A program made the position numbers and the translations under genes. From contig NW_017265135.1 in assembly GCF_001638985.1 (NCBI RefSeq), positions 983,223-1,047,222 on the forward strand: a stretch of DNA of 64,000 bases, written 5' to 3'. The notes under the pieces were generated by a model. The model was not told where the DNA came from, searched no databases, and was given only the letters and a program-made list of their open reading frames with translations. Source of the stretch: Phycomyces blakesleeanus NRRL 1555(-) (Eukaryota; Mucoromycota; Mucoromycetes; Mucorales; Phycomycetaceae). This document shows positions 24,040-36,287 of this stretch, piece by piece (position 1 is the first letter of the stretch; every line of letters begins with the position of its first letter).

Positions 24040-24844
24040 TCTAGTGTAGTGGAATTGAATAGAATATTTTACTATGAAAACATACAATATTAAATAGTTT
24101 AAAGCCAATAAAGTGTATCTATAAATTTTTTATGCTTTAACAGACAATAAAATAAACAATATTATTTATTATTCTGTCATAATAACCAATAAAATGAACA
24201 ATATGATTTTTTTGTGTCATAACAACCAATAAAAATGATTAATAAAAATGATTTTCTATTGTAAAAACCAATAAAAATTTGAATTTATTAAAATGATCAA
24301 ACATTTACATATGTATTATCTAATAAAAAACTGTTGTCATAAAAGTAGAAATAAAAAAATTACTATTGTCCAATAGAATTTCTTCCTAAGCTATAATATT
24401 AAAGCAATAAATGACATTGAAGAGAGTACCTAATAAAAGTAATCAATTATATAATATATTTTATACAATAAAAAAATGCTGTCTAATAGAAAAGCCAACA
24501 AAGATGAATCAGAAAGTGGAAATCTGTAATATGTATTCAAACTCCAGAGGGGGGCAAAGTGCGTCAAAGCTAATTATAAATACTTTTCAGAAAGTCACAA
24601 AAATTAAAAAAGATTAACTTACTTTATATATGATAGATTTACTTCATATTTCTTTATCTACTATCTCTTATATAAATTTAATTAAAGTAAAGAATGATTG
24701 CTTAATTGGTTTGTCTAATAAAAAATATATCTTTGTTAATCAATTTCTCAAAAAATAATACATAAACTTTTTTTATGATATTTTTTCATTCTTTGAAAAT
24801 TGCTCTCTTGATTGGCTGAATATGCCGTGACTTGCAAAACAGTA
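24040..24844. other. AT-rich region with recurrent YMAATARAA motifs
   Basis: No gene. Between about 24100 and 24490 the motif (C/T)(C/A)AATAAAA or close variants recurs about eleven times at 25-50-bp spacing. The same kind of array follows the paralogous gene at 53423-53947 (54000-54140), so it seems to belong to the repeated unit. Confidence 0.5.
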
Positions 24845-25200
24845 CAGAATTTTCATATCAAATTGGCCATATGGGACAAAAATTTAGACGCAACCACAAA
24901 AAAATCGTCACAAATACACTATCAAATTTGCTATATGCAGTATTGAAATAGCCATGAATAGAAATTTATAATATGCAAGTTTATTAATTTGATTTGATTT
25001 ACAATTGAAAATTCAAATGAATAAAAAGATGTGTAAAGCATATTATGATCTTCATGCCTTATGTAATTTACTGAATAGTATATGTTTTACTAATATAAAA
25101 AACATACAAGAAGCATAAATAAAAATCTGTACAACCTTCATATCTTTTTTTTTTTTATATTCAAAAACCAACTCTACACCTATCCCTCAAAAAGCTTACA

Positions 25201-26915
25201 ATGTCTGATACAGAAAGAACTCTAGTCCTGCATACAAAATCCAGAAAGAAGATGAAATACAGTGATGTCACTTGTTCAACTCACATCCGTCACCTGATAA
25301 TTGAAAAGAGCAAGAACCAGTTGAAAGCCCTATCAGAAATTTCCAAGAACTCAACATTTTGCATTTGATTATGAACTCGATAATTGAAAGATTTGAGAGA
25401 ACTGGAAGTGTGGAGTACAAGTCTCTGGGTGGTAATTTTAGAACAATCAGCAAAGATCATCACAAACAGTTTATTATGGATGTGATTGATAGCAACAATA
25501 CTATCACTCTAGCAGAGCTACAGCAAGAGCTAGTAAATCACTTTGATAACCTAAAAAAAATAAGTATCTCAACCCTGTGTAATCACCTGTGGTATTTCAG
25601 GTACAAAACAATAGAAAAATAAAATATTTAATAATAGAGACATATAGAAATACTTTGAGACTGTATATAAGTTGTCTTTATTCATAAATAAAAAGTGTTC
25701 TTTTTTATAAGAAAACACAATCTGCTCTTGTCATTACGTCTTAGTTTCTTAAGGCTTTCTTCCTTTACTATATTTGGTTATTAGAGTGTATTTACTGCTT
25801 AACTAGTGTCGGTGTTACAATTATGACATCAAGTCATAAATCGTACTTCTTTAGCTCTTAGCTATTCTTTTCTCTTTTATACTAGAGCTTTAGGACTTCC
25901 TACTAAATTAGCTTCATATCGATCTAACACAGTTTACCCAGCAGTATGATATAATTATCTTAACAATCTTTAAGATATTATCTACAGTACTAACTGTAAT
26001 AATTATTGGGCTGATTACTTAATCGTTTATATATATTTTATACTGACAAGATGATAGCTAATATGCTATCCCAATATGAATATGTTCTTATATGTGATAA
26101 ATCCAACATCCAAGTGTCTGGATCACCACATCACCTCTGCTACATTGAGAGAATCACTCTCAAAAAAGCAGTACCAATTGAGGTGAAGAGGAAAGACGAA
26201 GTTACTCTTAGAAAAAGATGCGACTTTATCTTAAGTCTGCAGCTGAAAGAAATCTTATACAGCCAAAACTGTATTTTTATTGATGAGGCCAGCTTTAATA
26301 TTAACTTGATCCAGGGACGTGTCAGAGCGAAGGCAGAAGAGCATGCTCTTGTGCCAACAAAGTTTAAAAGAGCCAAAAATGTGACAATTCTTTTTGCTTT
26401 GTCATCTGAGGGAGTTGAATTGTGTCATACAAAGATAGTGGAAGGTGAAACAACTGGTAAAACTTTCTAGCACAAGTATTGCTTTGCTGTATATCTTACA
26501 TATATACTTATGAGTACCTTCATCATTTTACTAACACTAATTTAGAGGCCCAATTTTCAAAGAATTTGTTCAACAGTTGGTTGAGAAGTTAGATGCAGTC
26601 AATGCTAAACCATATCATCTTGTTGTAGATAATGCAAGAATTCACTACAACCCTGGCCTTAGAGAGTGGTTGAAGCAAAGAAACTACCTACAAGCTAAAG
26701 TTTCTTCCTCCTTCTTCTCCTTTCCTTAACTCAGTAGAGAAGTGTTTTTCAAAATTGAAAATTTTTGTTAAAAAGCACCCTCTGGATGGCCAGGAAATGC
26801 TTGTAGAAAGAATCAAGGATGGAAGCAACACAATAACCAAGCAAGATTGTGAAGGTTGGGTGAGACACAACATCTCATTCTACAGTAGATGTATCAATAT
26901 GGAGAAAAATCTATA
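25201..26915 (+). pseudogene. Tc1/mariner-type transposase, broken
   Basis: DDE transposase. The N-terminal helix-turn-helix part starts at ATG 25201 and is followed by a one-base loss near 25350. It then reads RFERTGSVEYKSLGG and LAELQQELVNHFDN, the paired-like DNA-binding region. After NHL (25587) the frame is interrupted by the solo LTR and resumes at 26131 with CYIERITLKKAVPI. First catalytic Asp: FIDEASFNIN. An intron from 26459 to about 26548 has GT-AG borders. Second Asp: LVVDNARIHYNPGL. A further frameshift near 26698 separates the third acidic box (FLNSVEKCFSKLK, Glu) and the C-terminus ending near 26914. Two frameshifts plus the LTR make it inactive. Confidence 0.85.
25588..26130 (+). 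mobile_element. Solo LTR inside Tc1-type transposase
   Basis: 543 bp, beginning TGTGGTATTT and ending GGATCACCACA (TG...CA). Flanked by a 5-bp duplication TCACC (25583-25587 and 26131-26135). Removing it with one TCACC rejoins the transposase reading frame. Its middle and 3' part match the solo LTR at 48289-48709. No internal retroelement sequence, so it arose by LTR-LTR recombination. No full-length parent in the window. Confidence 0.9.
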
Positions 26916-27402
26916 ATAAATGTTTTTTTTTTAATTTGCATCCATGACTATTTCAATACTGCATGTAGCAAATTTGATAGTGTATTTGTAACAATTTTTT
27001 TGTAGTTGTGTCTAAATTTTTGTCCCATACGGCGAATTTGATATGAAAATTCTATATAATCTTGCTATGAGAAAAGCAGCAGTCACATACAGCGGAGTTC
27101 TAATAGAACAGAAAATATTTAGAGTAAGAAAATATCACATTTGATTTAGTAATAGTAATAAAATTCTGCGACTTCTAACTAGGTGCTCACAGAGTGTCTA
27201 ATTGATTAGAATAATTCTAATCAATTAGATTTTAAATTTCTTTTTGGTAACTTTTCAAAATACAAATTTGGTACTGTATATGTAATAATAAGTCGGTGTT
27301 ATAATAAATACTATACTGAAAAGTATAACTTTGAATGCATAATAATTAAAAGTTCCTTCTTTTGCTTTTACCCTCAATAAATAAAGTATATTACTTTCAA
27401 AA

Positions 27403-29114
27403 ATGTCGTCAACAACAAATACACTTTCCCCTATAGACCTTTCTGAAGTGGACGCGGCACTGATAAGCCTTATTGTTAAGAAGTCTGATGATATATTTAA
27501 AGAAGCATCCAAGACAGATGAGTTTGAGAACGAGGAATTTGATAAAGAACTTGATGAAGAGCTTATAAACGATCAAATATTGCCACAAAAGCGCAACAAA
27601 AGCAATAATTCTGCTCAACAAGAAAAAGTAGAATTTATTTCAGCTATCAATGAGCTCTATTTGCAACATACCTTGAAAGCAATGAAATTAATCAACCAAG
27701 ACATCTTCTTCTTGATCTACATTGGCAGCATATCTATGATTCAGGAACGGGTAGTGATTCATAGATGAGCTAACCAAGATACATATCATTGGTGGACAAT
27801 CAACCAACCAAACCTTACTGACAAAGAGACTGGAGAGCGTGCCTTTAAGACCCATTATCAAATTACACAATTAACTTGTGAGAACCTTGTGAATCTTCTA
27901 AAAAACACAGCTGCATACTCAAGGTTCAATGATGAACAAAGAAGCACTTGGAATGTTGCCTAACAGGTTGCTGTTGTTTTATGGAGATTCTGTAACACAC
28001 ACATTGGTTATACAATCGCTAAGACAACACTTGGTATTGATCACGGCTTCTACAATGAGTTTACAGTACGTTTTATCAATACAATGACAAAAGAAATTGC
28101 CAATAAGATCATTGTATGACCATCAACCATTCAAAAGCAGAGAGAAATTGCCAACAGTTTTGCTACTCATACAAGTACCAATATTCATGGCCATGACCAC
28201 TTGAAAGACATTGTTGGTGCCATCGACGGGAAACTCGTACAGATAGAAAAGCCAAGAGTAGATGGAAATCGATATGTTGATCGCAAAAACCATACGTCAA
28301 TAAACCTGATAGCAATTTGTGATCACAATAAAAAGTTTCTGAATATCTGTGTTGGTGCACCAGGTAATAAATCTATATAATCTGACTATACTACTTGAAT
28401 ACTTATCTATTAACCAAATCTCTTCAGGAATTTTTCACGATGCAAGAATTTTTAAACTTAGCCAGATATATCAGGATATGATCTCAGAAGATAAAGAAAG
28501 GAGACCATGTCTTAATGGTACCTATATTATTGGAGGTATAAACAATTTAAAGTTAAACAGTTTTTGTATCTGTTTTATATCATTATGTCACATTGTTTAT
28601 GTTCAATATTTACCTAATAGATTTGGCATATCCTCTTCTCCCGCAGATGATGACTCCTTTCACAGAAAGAAACAGCACAGAAACCCCACTTACTGACCAA
28701 GAAATAGCAGCCCGTAAGAAATACAACAGCATGCAGTTCTCTACTCAACAAAAAATTGAGAACACCTTTTCTTTACTCGTACTTCGATGGCAATTTATGC
28801 ACAAACACCTCTTTGTCTTAAAAACCGATAACATGGCATTGCTAATTACTTCTTGCTGTGTTCTTCACAATTTATGTATTGACAATAATGATTCCATCAT
28901 TGTGGATGCTGAAGAGGATGTTGAGATGCGCAGATTTCTGGAAAATGATGTTGATGATGGCGTAGAGCTATTAATGGAACCAATGAGTAGAGATATGGAG
29001 ACTGATACCCCTACAGTCAATGAATTTAGCACTAGAACTAGCCTTACTTCTCGCTTAAGACAACTCAAGAATCAGGAAGTAATAAAAAGAAATGAAGTTA
29101 TGAGCAGCTTGTAA
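27403..29114 (+). pseudogene. Harbinger transposase (DDE_Tnp_4 type), three nonsense codons
   Basis: HARBI1-like DDE transposase that would cut at the element's ends. Exons: 27403-28363, 28428-28535, 28621-29114, GT-AG introns of 64 and 85 nt. The catalytic pattern is present: GAIDGKLVQI (Asp 1), IFHDARIF (Asp 2), DLAYPLLPQMMTPF, and the Glu in QQKIENTFSLLVLRWQF, followed by SCCVLHNLCIDN. The reading frame is continuous from ATG 27403 except for TGA 27766-27768, TAA 27961-27963 and TGA 28117-28119, all point changes compatible with transitions. The N-terminal 90 residues are acidic and probably regulatory. It is followed by a convergent SANT-like gene 80 bp away. Inactive as sequenced. Confidence 0.9.
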
Positions 29115-29195
29115 AGCTCATACTTCCAACAAGACTGCTTGACTTTTTTTTAAATTCTAATATATAAAATAGTGAAAACATGTACAGTTTTTATT

Positions 29196-30433
29196 TTATG
29201 CCTCACCATTGTCATTGCTTTGGGTGCTACTGTCTGCAATGTTTCTACTAACAAACTTAGACAGAAGGTCTGTCATCCTTTTGTGATTAGCAAGGAACTC
29301 GTCTTCTCTTGCCTTTCTTTCATGCTCCACTGCTCTCTCCTCATCCAGTCTTGCCCGTCTTGCACACTCCAGTGATCTCTCCTCATTCTTCTTCACAAAC
29401 AAATTCACCTCCATCGTTCTCAACTCTAACTCCAAGACTACTCTTCTCTTCTTTTCTTCTCTTTCTTCAGCTGTACCAGGAAACGCTTCTGTAAGCTCCC
29501 ATGTAGATACACGGATATCTTCTCTCATTGCTGCATATGCTGAGCCCATAAGCTTCAACATGGAATTATAATGATCACCAGCAGGCAATCAATCATGTGC
29601 AGGTGCTACATGCAAGGGCACATTGGGTGGGATGGAACTATAGCTGTTGGCTACTGGATCCTCAGCTGCAGGCTCCTCAGTTACTGGCTCCTCGGCTACA
29701 GGCTTCTCTGCTGCCAGCTCCTCAGCTGCCGCTTGTTCTTCCTCAAGAATTTCCAAAGGCTGGGAAGTTCCAACATGCTCTCTGATTATTCTTCCAGTCG
29801 TCAATGTACACGTGATTGTTACTCCTTGGGACATAGTTCTAGTCAAAACCAAGCATGGAATGCTGTACGTGGGATCGTTCAATGTAATCTCACACATTTC
29901 ATTGGACCAGTGCATATGAGACAGGTATGCATTACGGCCTGTTTGAGTATATACTCTGTCCGAATCCGCTTTGAAACTAGTTTTCAACAACTTGAACTTC
30001 GTGTTGCATTTGTTGCTATCCACTGTTGACTTGAAGGATAATAGCAAGTTTTCAAAGTCAGTCTCAGCCTTGAAAGGTTCCACAAGAGTATTTCAAAGGT
30101 GACTAATTTTCTTCTTGTTTCTACCTGCAGCTTTAACCAAGTTATAATGGTCTGTTTGCAAAATAACTTTCAAGAGAAGACAGGTCGTGTCCATAGACCA
30201 GAATTGACTAGTGTTGACCTCAGGGACATCTTCCATACTAGCAGTTTGTTCTGCATCCTCATTGTCTTTGGAATGCAAAACGTCTTCTTCGTCAATGGCA
30301 TCTTCCAGTTCACCATTTCCAGTTGCTTCAGCAGAAACAACATTTGGGAATGTGTCAAACACAGCCTCATTTGAAGTTTCTGGGAGGGATTGAATATTCT
30401 TTGTTGCAGGCTGAGCAGGGTTAACTGAAACAA
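29196..30433 (-). pseudogene. Harbinger ORF2, SANT/Myb-like DNA-binding partner
   Basis: Harbinger transposases need a partner with a SANT/Myb-like domain for nuclear import and end binding. This frame runs from about 30427 (after a plausible splice acceptor TTTCAG) to 29196. It begins with an acidic region, then LVKAAGRNKKKISHL, a stop, then a trihelix-like pattern (CNTKFKLLKTSFKAD, HMHWSNEMCEIT). Next is a Glu/Ala-Pro repeat region (AAAEELAAEKPVAEEP), a stop, and a long charged coiled coil (EEREEKKRRVVLELELR). Both stops are TGA (30093-30095 and 29589-29591) and in frame. The upstream first exon was not identified. Confidence 0.75.
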
Positions 30434-30755
30434 ATCAAGTTCTGTTGTATGATATTAGTAAAAAAGGGTTATGAAAAGAACAAGAGAGTGAAAATAAGAT
30501 ATGGTTGCAAAATAAAATGACTCTCAAAAGGGGTGTTGATAGCAATCAAAATCTGAACCATATATAGCAATAAAAAATATTTTATACCTCATAGACAGCA
30601 GAGATAAAATCCACGGATGTTAAAAATAAATTACCATATCTGACGGTGTAACCTTCTAACTATAAAAGATACATTCTAATCGATTAGACACTCCGTGAGC
30701 ATCTACTATATCACTAAATCGAGCATTGACTGTAATTTCTAAAAATATCTCGTTT

Positions 30756-31410
30756 TCATATTTTATTTTATTTTATGATGAAATGGGAGATAAGTATTAA
30801 TGTTTTTATATTTGTTTCAATTTCATTTCTGAAATTTCTTTATATAAGATATTAGGGATCTTGAACACATCATATAAAATTTATTTAGACAGAGATTGTG
30901 TTCTTAAAAAAATAGTGTATTTCAAAATCACATTTTTTATATGATATAAAAACATGATATAAAATGTGTTAGTCAATCATATTATTTTCTTGCTACAATT
31001 AGCCAATAAAATCTTGTTATTCTTACTGCTAAACTGACAGATATTTTACTGGCTTGTAAGTATACAATTATGAAAAAAATAATAAAGTCTATCAAACCTG
31101 GATTACAACTACTTTTTCAACAAAAATATATGAATGAAAAAAAAATTATAAAAGAGCTAAAATTATTTTTGCATAGCAAAATAGTTAACTAGTCTGTATC
31201 TGATAAAAACTAGATTAAAACAAAAGTTACTAAAAAATAAGCAATCGCTATCAAAGCATTTAATTGATGTTTATAATTTTTATTTAAATCATGTACACAG
31301 AGTATGACAGTAGATCAATAGAATTTTAAAGAAATAAAAGTAAAAAATTAAATAAATATAAGTAAAATTGTATATTAAAAGGTTGCACTTACTTATTTTA
31401 CACTCTCAAA
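30756..31410. other. AT-rich, nothing recognised
   Basis: No ORF with motif, no repeat with a recognised partner. Lies between the Harbinger flank and the SANT-like pseudogene. Confidence 0.5.
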
Positions 31411-32311
31411 AATGAATATCAAAGAAATTTTCCAATCCACAGAGCCCCCAAAAAAAATAGACATATTACAGACAAGAGAAAAGAGGTCCTTGTCAGAGAT
31501 ATCATCATCTGTGATCCATTGCACAAGAACTATAAAGAAGCAAAGACTACCTGAGAAGATATCCTTAAGGTGATAAACAATGTTGACTGTGGTGCTGGTG
31601 ATGTTGTGCTGGTATCAATCAAGAGGAAATACAAGGCTTTGATAAAGAAGTTCAAAGAAAGACAGACTTGTATGCCTGAGTTATCCCATTCGCAGATAGC
31701 ACTTTCTGAGAAAGACAGGCTCATGATAGAGCTTATTAATCTGTTAATAAATACATATTTTTTTTGAGTACTGTCATGAGAAATAAAATTTGGGTGAAAA
31801 TGATGATAAATCCAAGGAGCACATCTGGCATGTCAGTGCCAACAAAACCAAAATGGCCAAGGTGTATGCAGAGAAGGAACACACTATTAAAAAGAAATCA
31901 ACTGGTGTGATCCTCTCAGTAGTAAAGGGTGGGCTGCACGCAGCAAAAAAGTTGCAAGTGGATAATAGTGAGGGACTCTCAACCCAGGTTTCAGTAAGCC
32001 CAGTTGTATCTCCAACTTCTGCGATCCATCTGTTCTTGTCCCTGAAGAGTAAGTGGTAGACGTGCTCAGCACAAAGGTGGATGAAAACATTCTTTCATCT
32101 ATCTAGAGTGTTGAAGGGGCTGTCAAGAACATTTGAGATGATGAGAATATCTCAAACATTGATGGCAAACTAGACAAAATACTCAAAGAATTGTCCAGTA
32201 TGAAAACTGAGATCAGAGAGGGCTCTCTCAGGGTTGAGAAGACAATAGAAAAGCTTGTAGCCTTTATTGCTGAATTTGTGTCTTCTACAACACAACCACC
32301 CCCACAATAAA
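31411..32311 (+). pseudogene. Broken SANT/trihelix-like gene (paralogue of gene at 63299)
   Basis: Begins MNIKEIFQSTEPPKK, then after a frame change continues as DIIICDPLHKNYKEAKTT, TGA, EDILKVINNVDCGAGD, VSIKRKYKALIKKF and DRLMIELINLL. The order and spacing match the gene at the right edge of the window, which reads AWDEIVQKVNA, LSTIKDQYRA and NLLYQLISL; there the stop is a Trp codon. After a possible intron (about 31742-31790) a basic region (SANKTKMAKVYAEKEH) and a C-terminal coiled coil (DGKLDKILKELSSMKTE) follow with further stops. It is probably a DNA-binding protein of a transposon or a TE-derived family. Not functional. Confidence 0.55.
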
Positions 32312-32470
32312 AAAAATCATAAAATAAGTTAAACAGAATATTCTCATATTGATGTTATTTCTTGACCTCTAAAATAAAGTTTGCTTCCTGTAATAATAAG
32401 ATGTTTAGTGATTTAAGAGGTTGGCAATATACTCTATTGATGTTGGAGGAGAGACTTTAAATCACATACT

Positions 32471-33375
32471 CATTTGATTTTCAAAGTTGTAGCAAACATG
32501 CAAGTTTTTGAAGAGCATTGTCACAATATAATAAGAGCTTACATTGCTCTGAAGAATCCTTTGTGTTTGTGTATAATTCACATAAGCAAACAAGTTTTCT
32601 GTATATACAAACTCATTCTCTATTATAACACAAGTACTTGACATATCTTGGTTGACGATATACTCCAGAGAGTCTTCTTTTGCTAAAACATTATAAATAT
32701 TAAAAGACTTAATTAAATTAAAATGTATAATATTATATAACTTACTCTGCAAATAGACGCATCACAAATTCTGAGGATGCATATCCTCTGTCATCATAAA
32801 GGTAGTAACAAAGTTCACGAATACACCTGAAATCAAATATTTTGCACATATGCATTTGAATATCACATTCATGGAAGACAGTCATGACATGATGTCTTCC
32901 AGCTACTGAGTTATAAAAAAATGAAGTTATTCTATCTGAAGTAACTATAGCTTGGTAATTAAGACTGTGCTCTTTCTAATAAATTATTTGTGCCAAGTTA
33001 ACAAATATAAAACGCAAACTAGTGTAAAAATGACTATAGTATTCAGCTTGCATGGTAATCACTATATACAGTCTTTTGGTCCTTGGTTGGCCTAGCAGTC
33101 TTCTTAAAGGTATCATCAAGAAACCCAACACAATGCTCAACTGGTGCACCTTTTTTAATTGATACACATATAATACTGTTAATCTTAATAGCATGTAATA
33201 TATTAAAATTCGCTCTTATCTAGGGCTTTGATTGCATTACTAAATTTCATCAAATTTTCTGAACGAAATTGACAATAGTCAAATATCATAACTCTACTAA
33301 ACTTGAGATGTAGTAGACACACAACATGGTTTGATATATGACTTACATCAGTTGAGTTTCTGCCAAAAAGCAAAG
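32471..33375 (-). pseudogene. Fragment of DDE_Tnp_4-type transposase
   Basis: Minus-strand pieces in transposase order: FDYCQFRSENLMKFSNAI; then VGFLDDTFKKTARPTKDQ (Asp 1 region), with YSDYHAS following; then VAGRHHVMTVFHECDIQ, where the usual HDMT Asp is Val; then YLYDDRGYAS; then a C-terminal block LFAYVNYTQTQRILQSNV up to 32471. Short introns fit between blocks. The N-terminus is missing and the second catalytic Asp is lost. It is distinct from both Harbinger families in the window. Confidence 0.7.
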
Positions 33376-33387
33376 ACAAATTTAATA

Positions 33388-36245
33388 CAGTGGTCCCTCA
33401 ATAATTTCAAGGCCTAGGGAAGGCCAGGTGCCTTGAAATTATTGAAGAGTAAAATTAACAAGTTTGGAGTATATATTTTCCGCCAACTATGGGCGGAGTT
33501 TACATTATTCTTTAATAGAAAAAAATATATCAAGTAATGATTCAATATGCTTCAATTCTCTGTTTAAATTCATTCTAGTTAAATATAACCCCTGGCTGCA
33601 TTACTGTTTTCCATCCCCTCTGTCTTGTAACCAATTATTGTTTCAAATTCTTATTCAATCAAATAATAACAGCTTCTTGGTATGCTTTTAGCTTATTATA
33701 TAATGCTTATCTAATATTATTTTCAATTTTTTGATACTTTCATGAAATCTATCAAATCCAGAACTAAACAATAAATATGACTAAAAAAAACGTTTCGCTT
33801 AATATTGCAAATCATTTTGAGATTTGCGATATGAAAAAGAAAAAGCTGTCTATGAGTAACCCTCAATTGGCTGACTGGGCAAAGGAAACCTTTGGCCTTC
33901 AGAAAGCTTCTGATGCTTCTACAATCTTGAAGATTTTGAAGAGAGAAGACCAGTACTTGATAATGCAAGCCGACGTAAAGAACAGAAAGTGTGTTAGAAA
34001 GAAAAAATAGCCTGTATGTAATATATCTCAACATTATGCATTTTTGCTCTATATAAAAAATAAAATTAACCTTATTATATTGTCACATAACTATAGCAAA
34101 TCAAAGAAGCAGTGATTCTTTGGATGAACATTGCTGAAAATAATCAGATTCCCATCACTTGGAAATTGATTAAGACTAAAGCTACTATTTTTGCTGAAAG
34201 AATAGATATTAAATATTTTAATACTTCTCAAGGCTGGATGGAGAAGTTTGGAAAGCGTCATTGTATCAAGATGAATCGAATTCATGGTGAGGCTGATTCT
34301 ACTGATATAGAATCACTTCAGATTGACAAGGCTGCCATCAAAGAGAAGATAGAGAGATATAGTGCTTGTGACATATATAACTTTGATGAAACAGCACTCT
34401 TTTATGCTGTTCCACCAAGAACAACAATTTCTCACCAGAAATTTTCTGGTTGGAAGGAAAATAAGAAGCGGCTTACAGTAGGCCTTTTGTGCAATGCCAA
34501 TGGAACAGACAAGTAGTCTGACATATTGATGATTGGTCATGCAAGAAGACCAAACTGTTTAACAAAAACAGCAAAAAACAAGAGGCAGTAGATCATGGAT
34601 TTTCTATGTATCATTACAACAGTAATACCTGGATGACACAATCAATCTTCCATGTTTTCCTCTGTTGCTTTGATCGTTCAATGAAAGTGCAAAACTGCAA
34701 AGTGCTTTTGATCCTCAATAATTTCTATGGCCATATAGTAGATTATGCGCCTACAAATGTTGAGCTTCTTTTTCTGCCTCCAAACACTACGTCCCACCTT
34801 CAGCCATTGGATGATGGTATCATTCAGGCTTTTAAGGCTTATTTCAAGCGTAAACAGTATGTCAAGGCATATCAGTATATTGACATGATTCAAAATGACC
34901 AACAAGATAAGATTGGGGCCATTGATAAAATCTTTGAAATTGATCAATTGTGGGCCATGAAATGAATAAGAGAGGCTTGGGAATCTGTCTCAGCAAAGAC
35001 TATTGAGAACTGCTGGAATTCAACAATCTTTTGCTTCATTGAAGACGAAGATACTGAAGGTATTAGTAAAACAATTTATTGGTTATAATAGTACTATAAT
35101 CTTTCAATTCCACTTTCTTAATATTCTAAATATAATTTATAGATGTAAACCAGGCTATGATTCAGCAAAGTCTGGCTGAAAAGATTCTGGTTGAGGGTTT
35201 GGAAGAAACCCTAGACAAGATTGCTGGATCAGGTCTTCTGTCTCTTGAAGATTGTCCGACCAGCGAATCAGATTCACTCTATGAGAGACAATGCACTCAT
35301 AGAGTGATCAATGAGAATGAGATCGCTGACATTGTCATGGAAGAGTATGACGCAGACGACAATGCAGCCAACAACAACAGCAATGAAGAAATTACTGAAG
35401 TGGAATCAGCAGTTCCTTTCAAGAGAACTTATTCTGCTTTGGAAAAGTTTGAGTGTGCTTGCACGCTTTTGGATATCTTGAAAGATGAGAATATTGACAG
35501 AGACTTCGTCAGTAAGGTTGAAGGCCTTAGAAACAAGTTTCAGAAAACCGAGAACTCAAAGCAAACTAAAGTCACCAGCTTCTTCAAGTCTTTTTAAAAT
35601 TTATTCTTTTTCAAATAAAATAAAAACAATTTTCTATAAGAAATATATTTTTCTTCATTTAAAAATAGAAAAAAAAAGTTAGCAGCCAAGTACAGTCAAA
35701 GCTTAATTTCGTAATATGTTTGTAAATAGTAACAATTGCAAATAACAATAAATAGTAATGACAGATAGAAATAATAAAATCTACAATAAAAACTTTTATA
35801 ACAAACAAATTAGAATTATATTTATATTTTTCAAGTGAATAATCTTTACTAAACAATTAATAAATGAAACTTAATCAAAATATAGCACATATAGTTTTAT
35901 TTTATTTCTGAAAAAAAAATGAAAAATTTTTTTTTAAAAAAAGTAAGCTAGATGACAACTTGATAACCCAGTGTTTGGCATGAAAACTTAACGCACTTGA
36001 CATTGATGTCAATTACAAAATCGTGAAAAGCTAGAATAAAAAAATTTAAACCAAACTGCAACTATATTGCTCTCGTCTGATTGGCTAATTTTTTTTCTTT
36101 AAGGATTCAAGGCCAAAAAATTTCGTGAAAGTGAAATTAACAAGAATCGTGGAAGTTAAGCCCTATTTTTCGAGTTGGGTCTTCAGAGCCTTGAAATTAT
36201 CAAAGCATGAAATTAAAGGGGCGTGAAATTATTGAGAGATCACTG
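33388..36245 (+). mobile_element. pogo/Tigger-type transposon
   Basis: Terminal inverted repeats CAGTGGTCCCTCAATAATTT (33388) and the complement CAGTGATCTCTCAATAATTT ending at 36245, flanked by TA (33386-33387 and 36246-36247). The internal gene is a CENP-B/DDE_1-type transposase. 2,858 bp. A second related inverted block (TTGAAATTATTGAAGAG near 33433, TTGAAATTATCAAAGCA near 36192) lies just inside the ends. Confidence 0.9.
33777..35597 (+). pseudogene. pogo/Tigger-type transposase, decayed
   Basis: Exon 1 (33777 to about 34017) encodes a CENP-B-like N-terminal helix-turn-helix (SNPQLADWAKETFGL). An intron to 34096 is followed by KEAVILWMNIAENN and the second DNA-binding helix region (GWMEKFGKRH). 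The DDE domain has IYNFDETALFYAVPP (Asp 1). The second box is LLILNNFYGH, where the family has Asp in the first Asn position, and the third is SHLQPLDDGIIQAFK. An intron near 35060-35141 precedes an acidic C-terminus ending in SFFKSF. Damage: TAG at 34514, a second TAG and a frameshift near 34590, TGA at 34963, and the Asp-to-Asn change. Inactive. Confidence 0.85.
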
Positions 36246-36287
36246 TAATTGACAGGGAAAAGATATTTTGGGAAGTAGAATTGTCAG

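Larger units (their letters stand above)
24845..27054 (+). mobile_element. Tc1/mariner-type (IS630-like) transposon with 114-bp inverted ends
   Basis: Inverted repeats 24845-24958 and 26941-27054 match almost throughout (CAGAATTTTCATATCAAATT versus a complement starting TAGAATTTTC) and are flanked by TA on both sides (24843-24844 and 27055-27056). TA target duplication and an IS630-type transposase place it in the Tc1/mariner superfamily. A solo LTR (25588-26130) has landed inside the transposase gene. Unusually long terminal repeats for this superfamily. Confidence 0.85.
27181..30704 (+). mobile_element. PIF/Harbinger-type element 1
   Basis: 32-bp inverted repeats: AGGTGCTCACAGAGTGTCTA at 27181 and the complement AGATGCTCACGGAGTGTCTA ending at 30704, three mismatches in 32. 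A 3-bp duplication ACT (27178-27180 and 30705-30707) fits best; CTA is an alternative reading. It contains a transposase gene on plus and a SANT/Myb-like gene on minus, tail to tail, the standard two-gene Harbinger layout. It sits inside an older repeat of the CAGTCAAAGC-terminus family (see findings). Confidence 0.9.

Noticed and set aside
24100..24490. CRISPR-like array
   Set aside because: The recurrent motif is only about nine bases, spacing is irregular, and the DNA is eukaryotic.
29571..30029. Plus-strand Leu/Gln-rich ORFs
   Set aside because: Antisense to the Glu/Ala-Pro repeat region of Harbinger ORF2.
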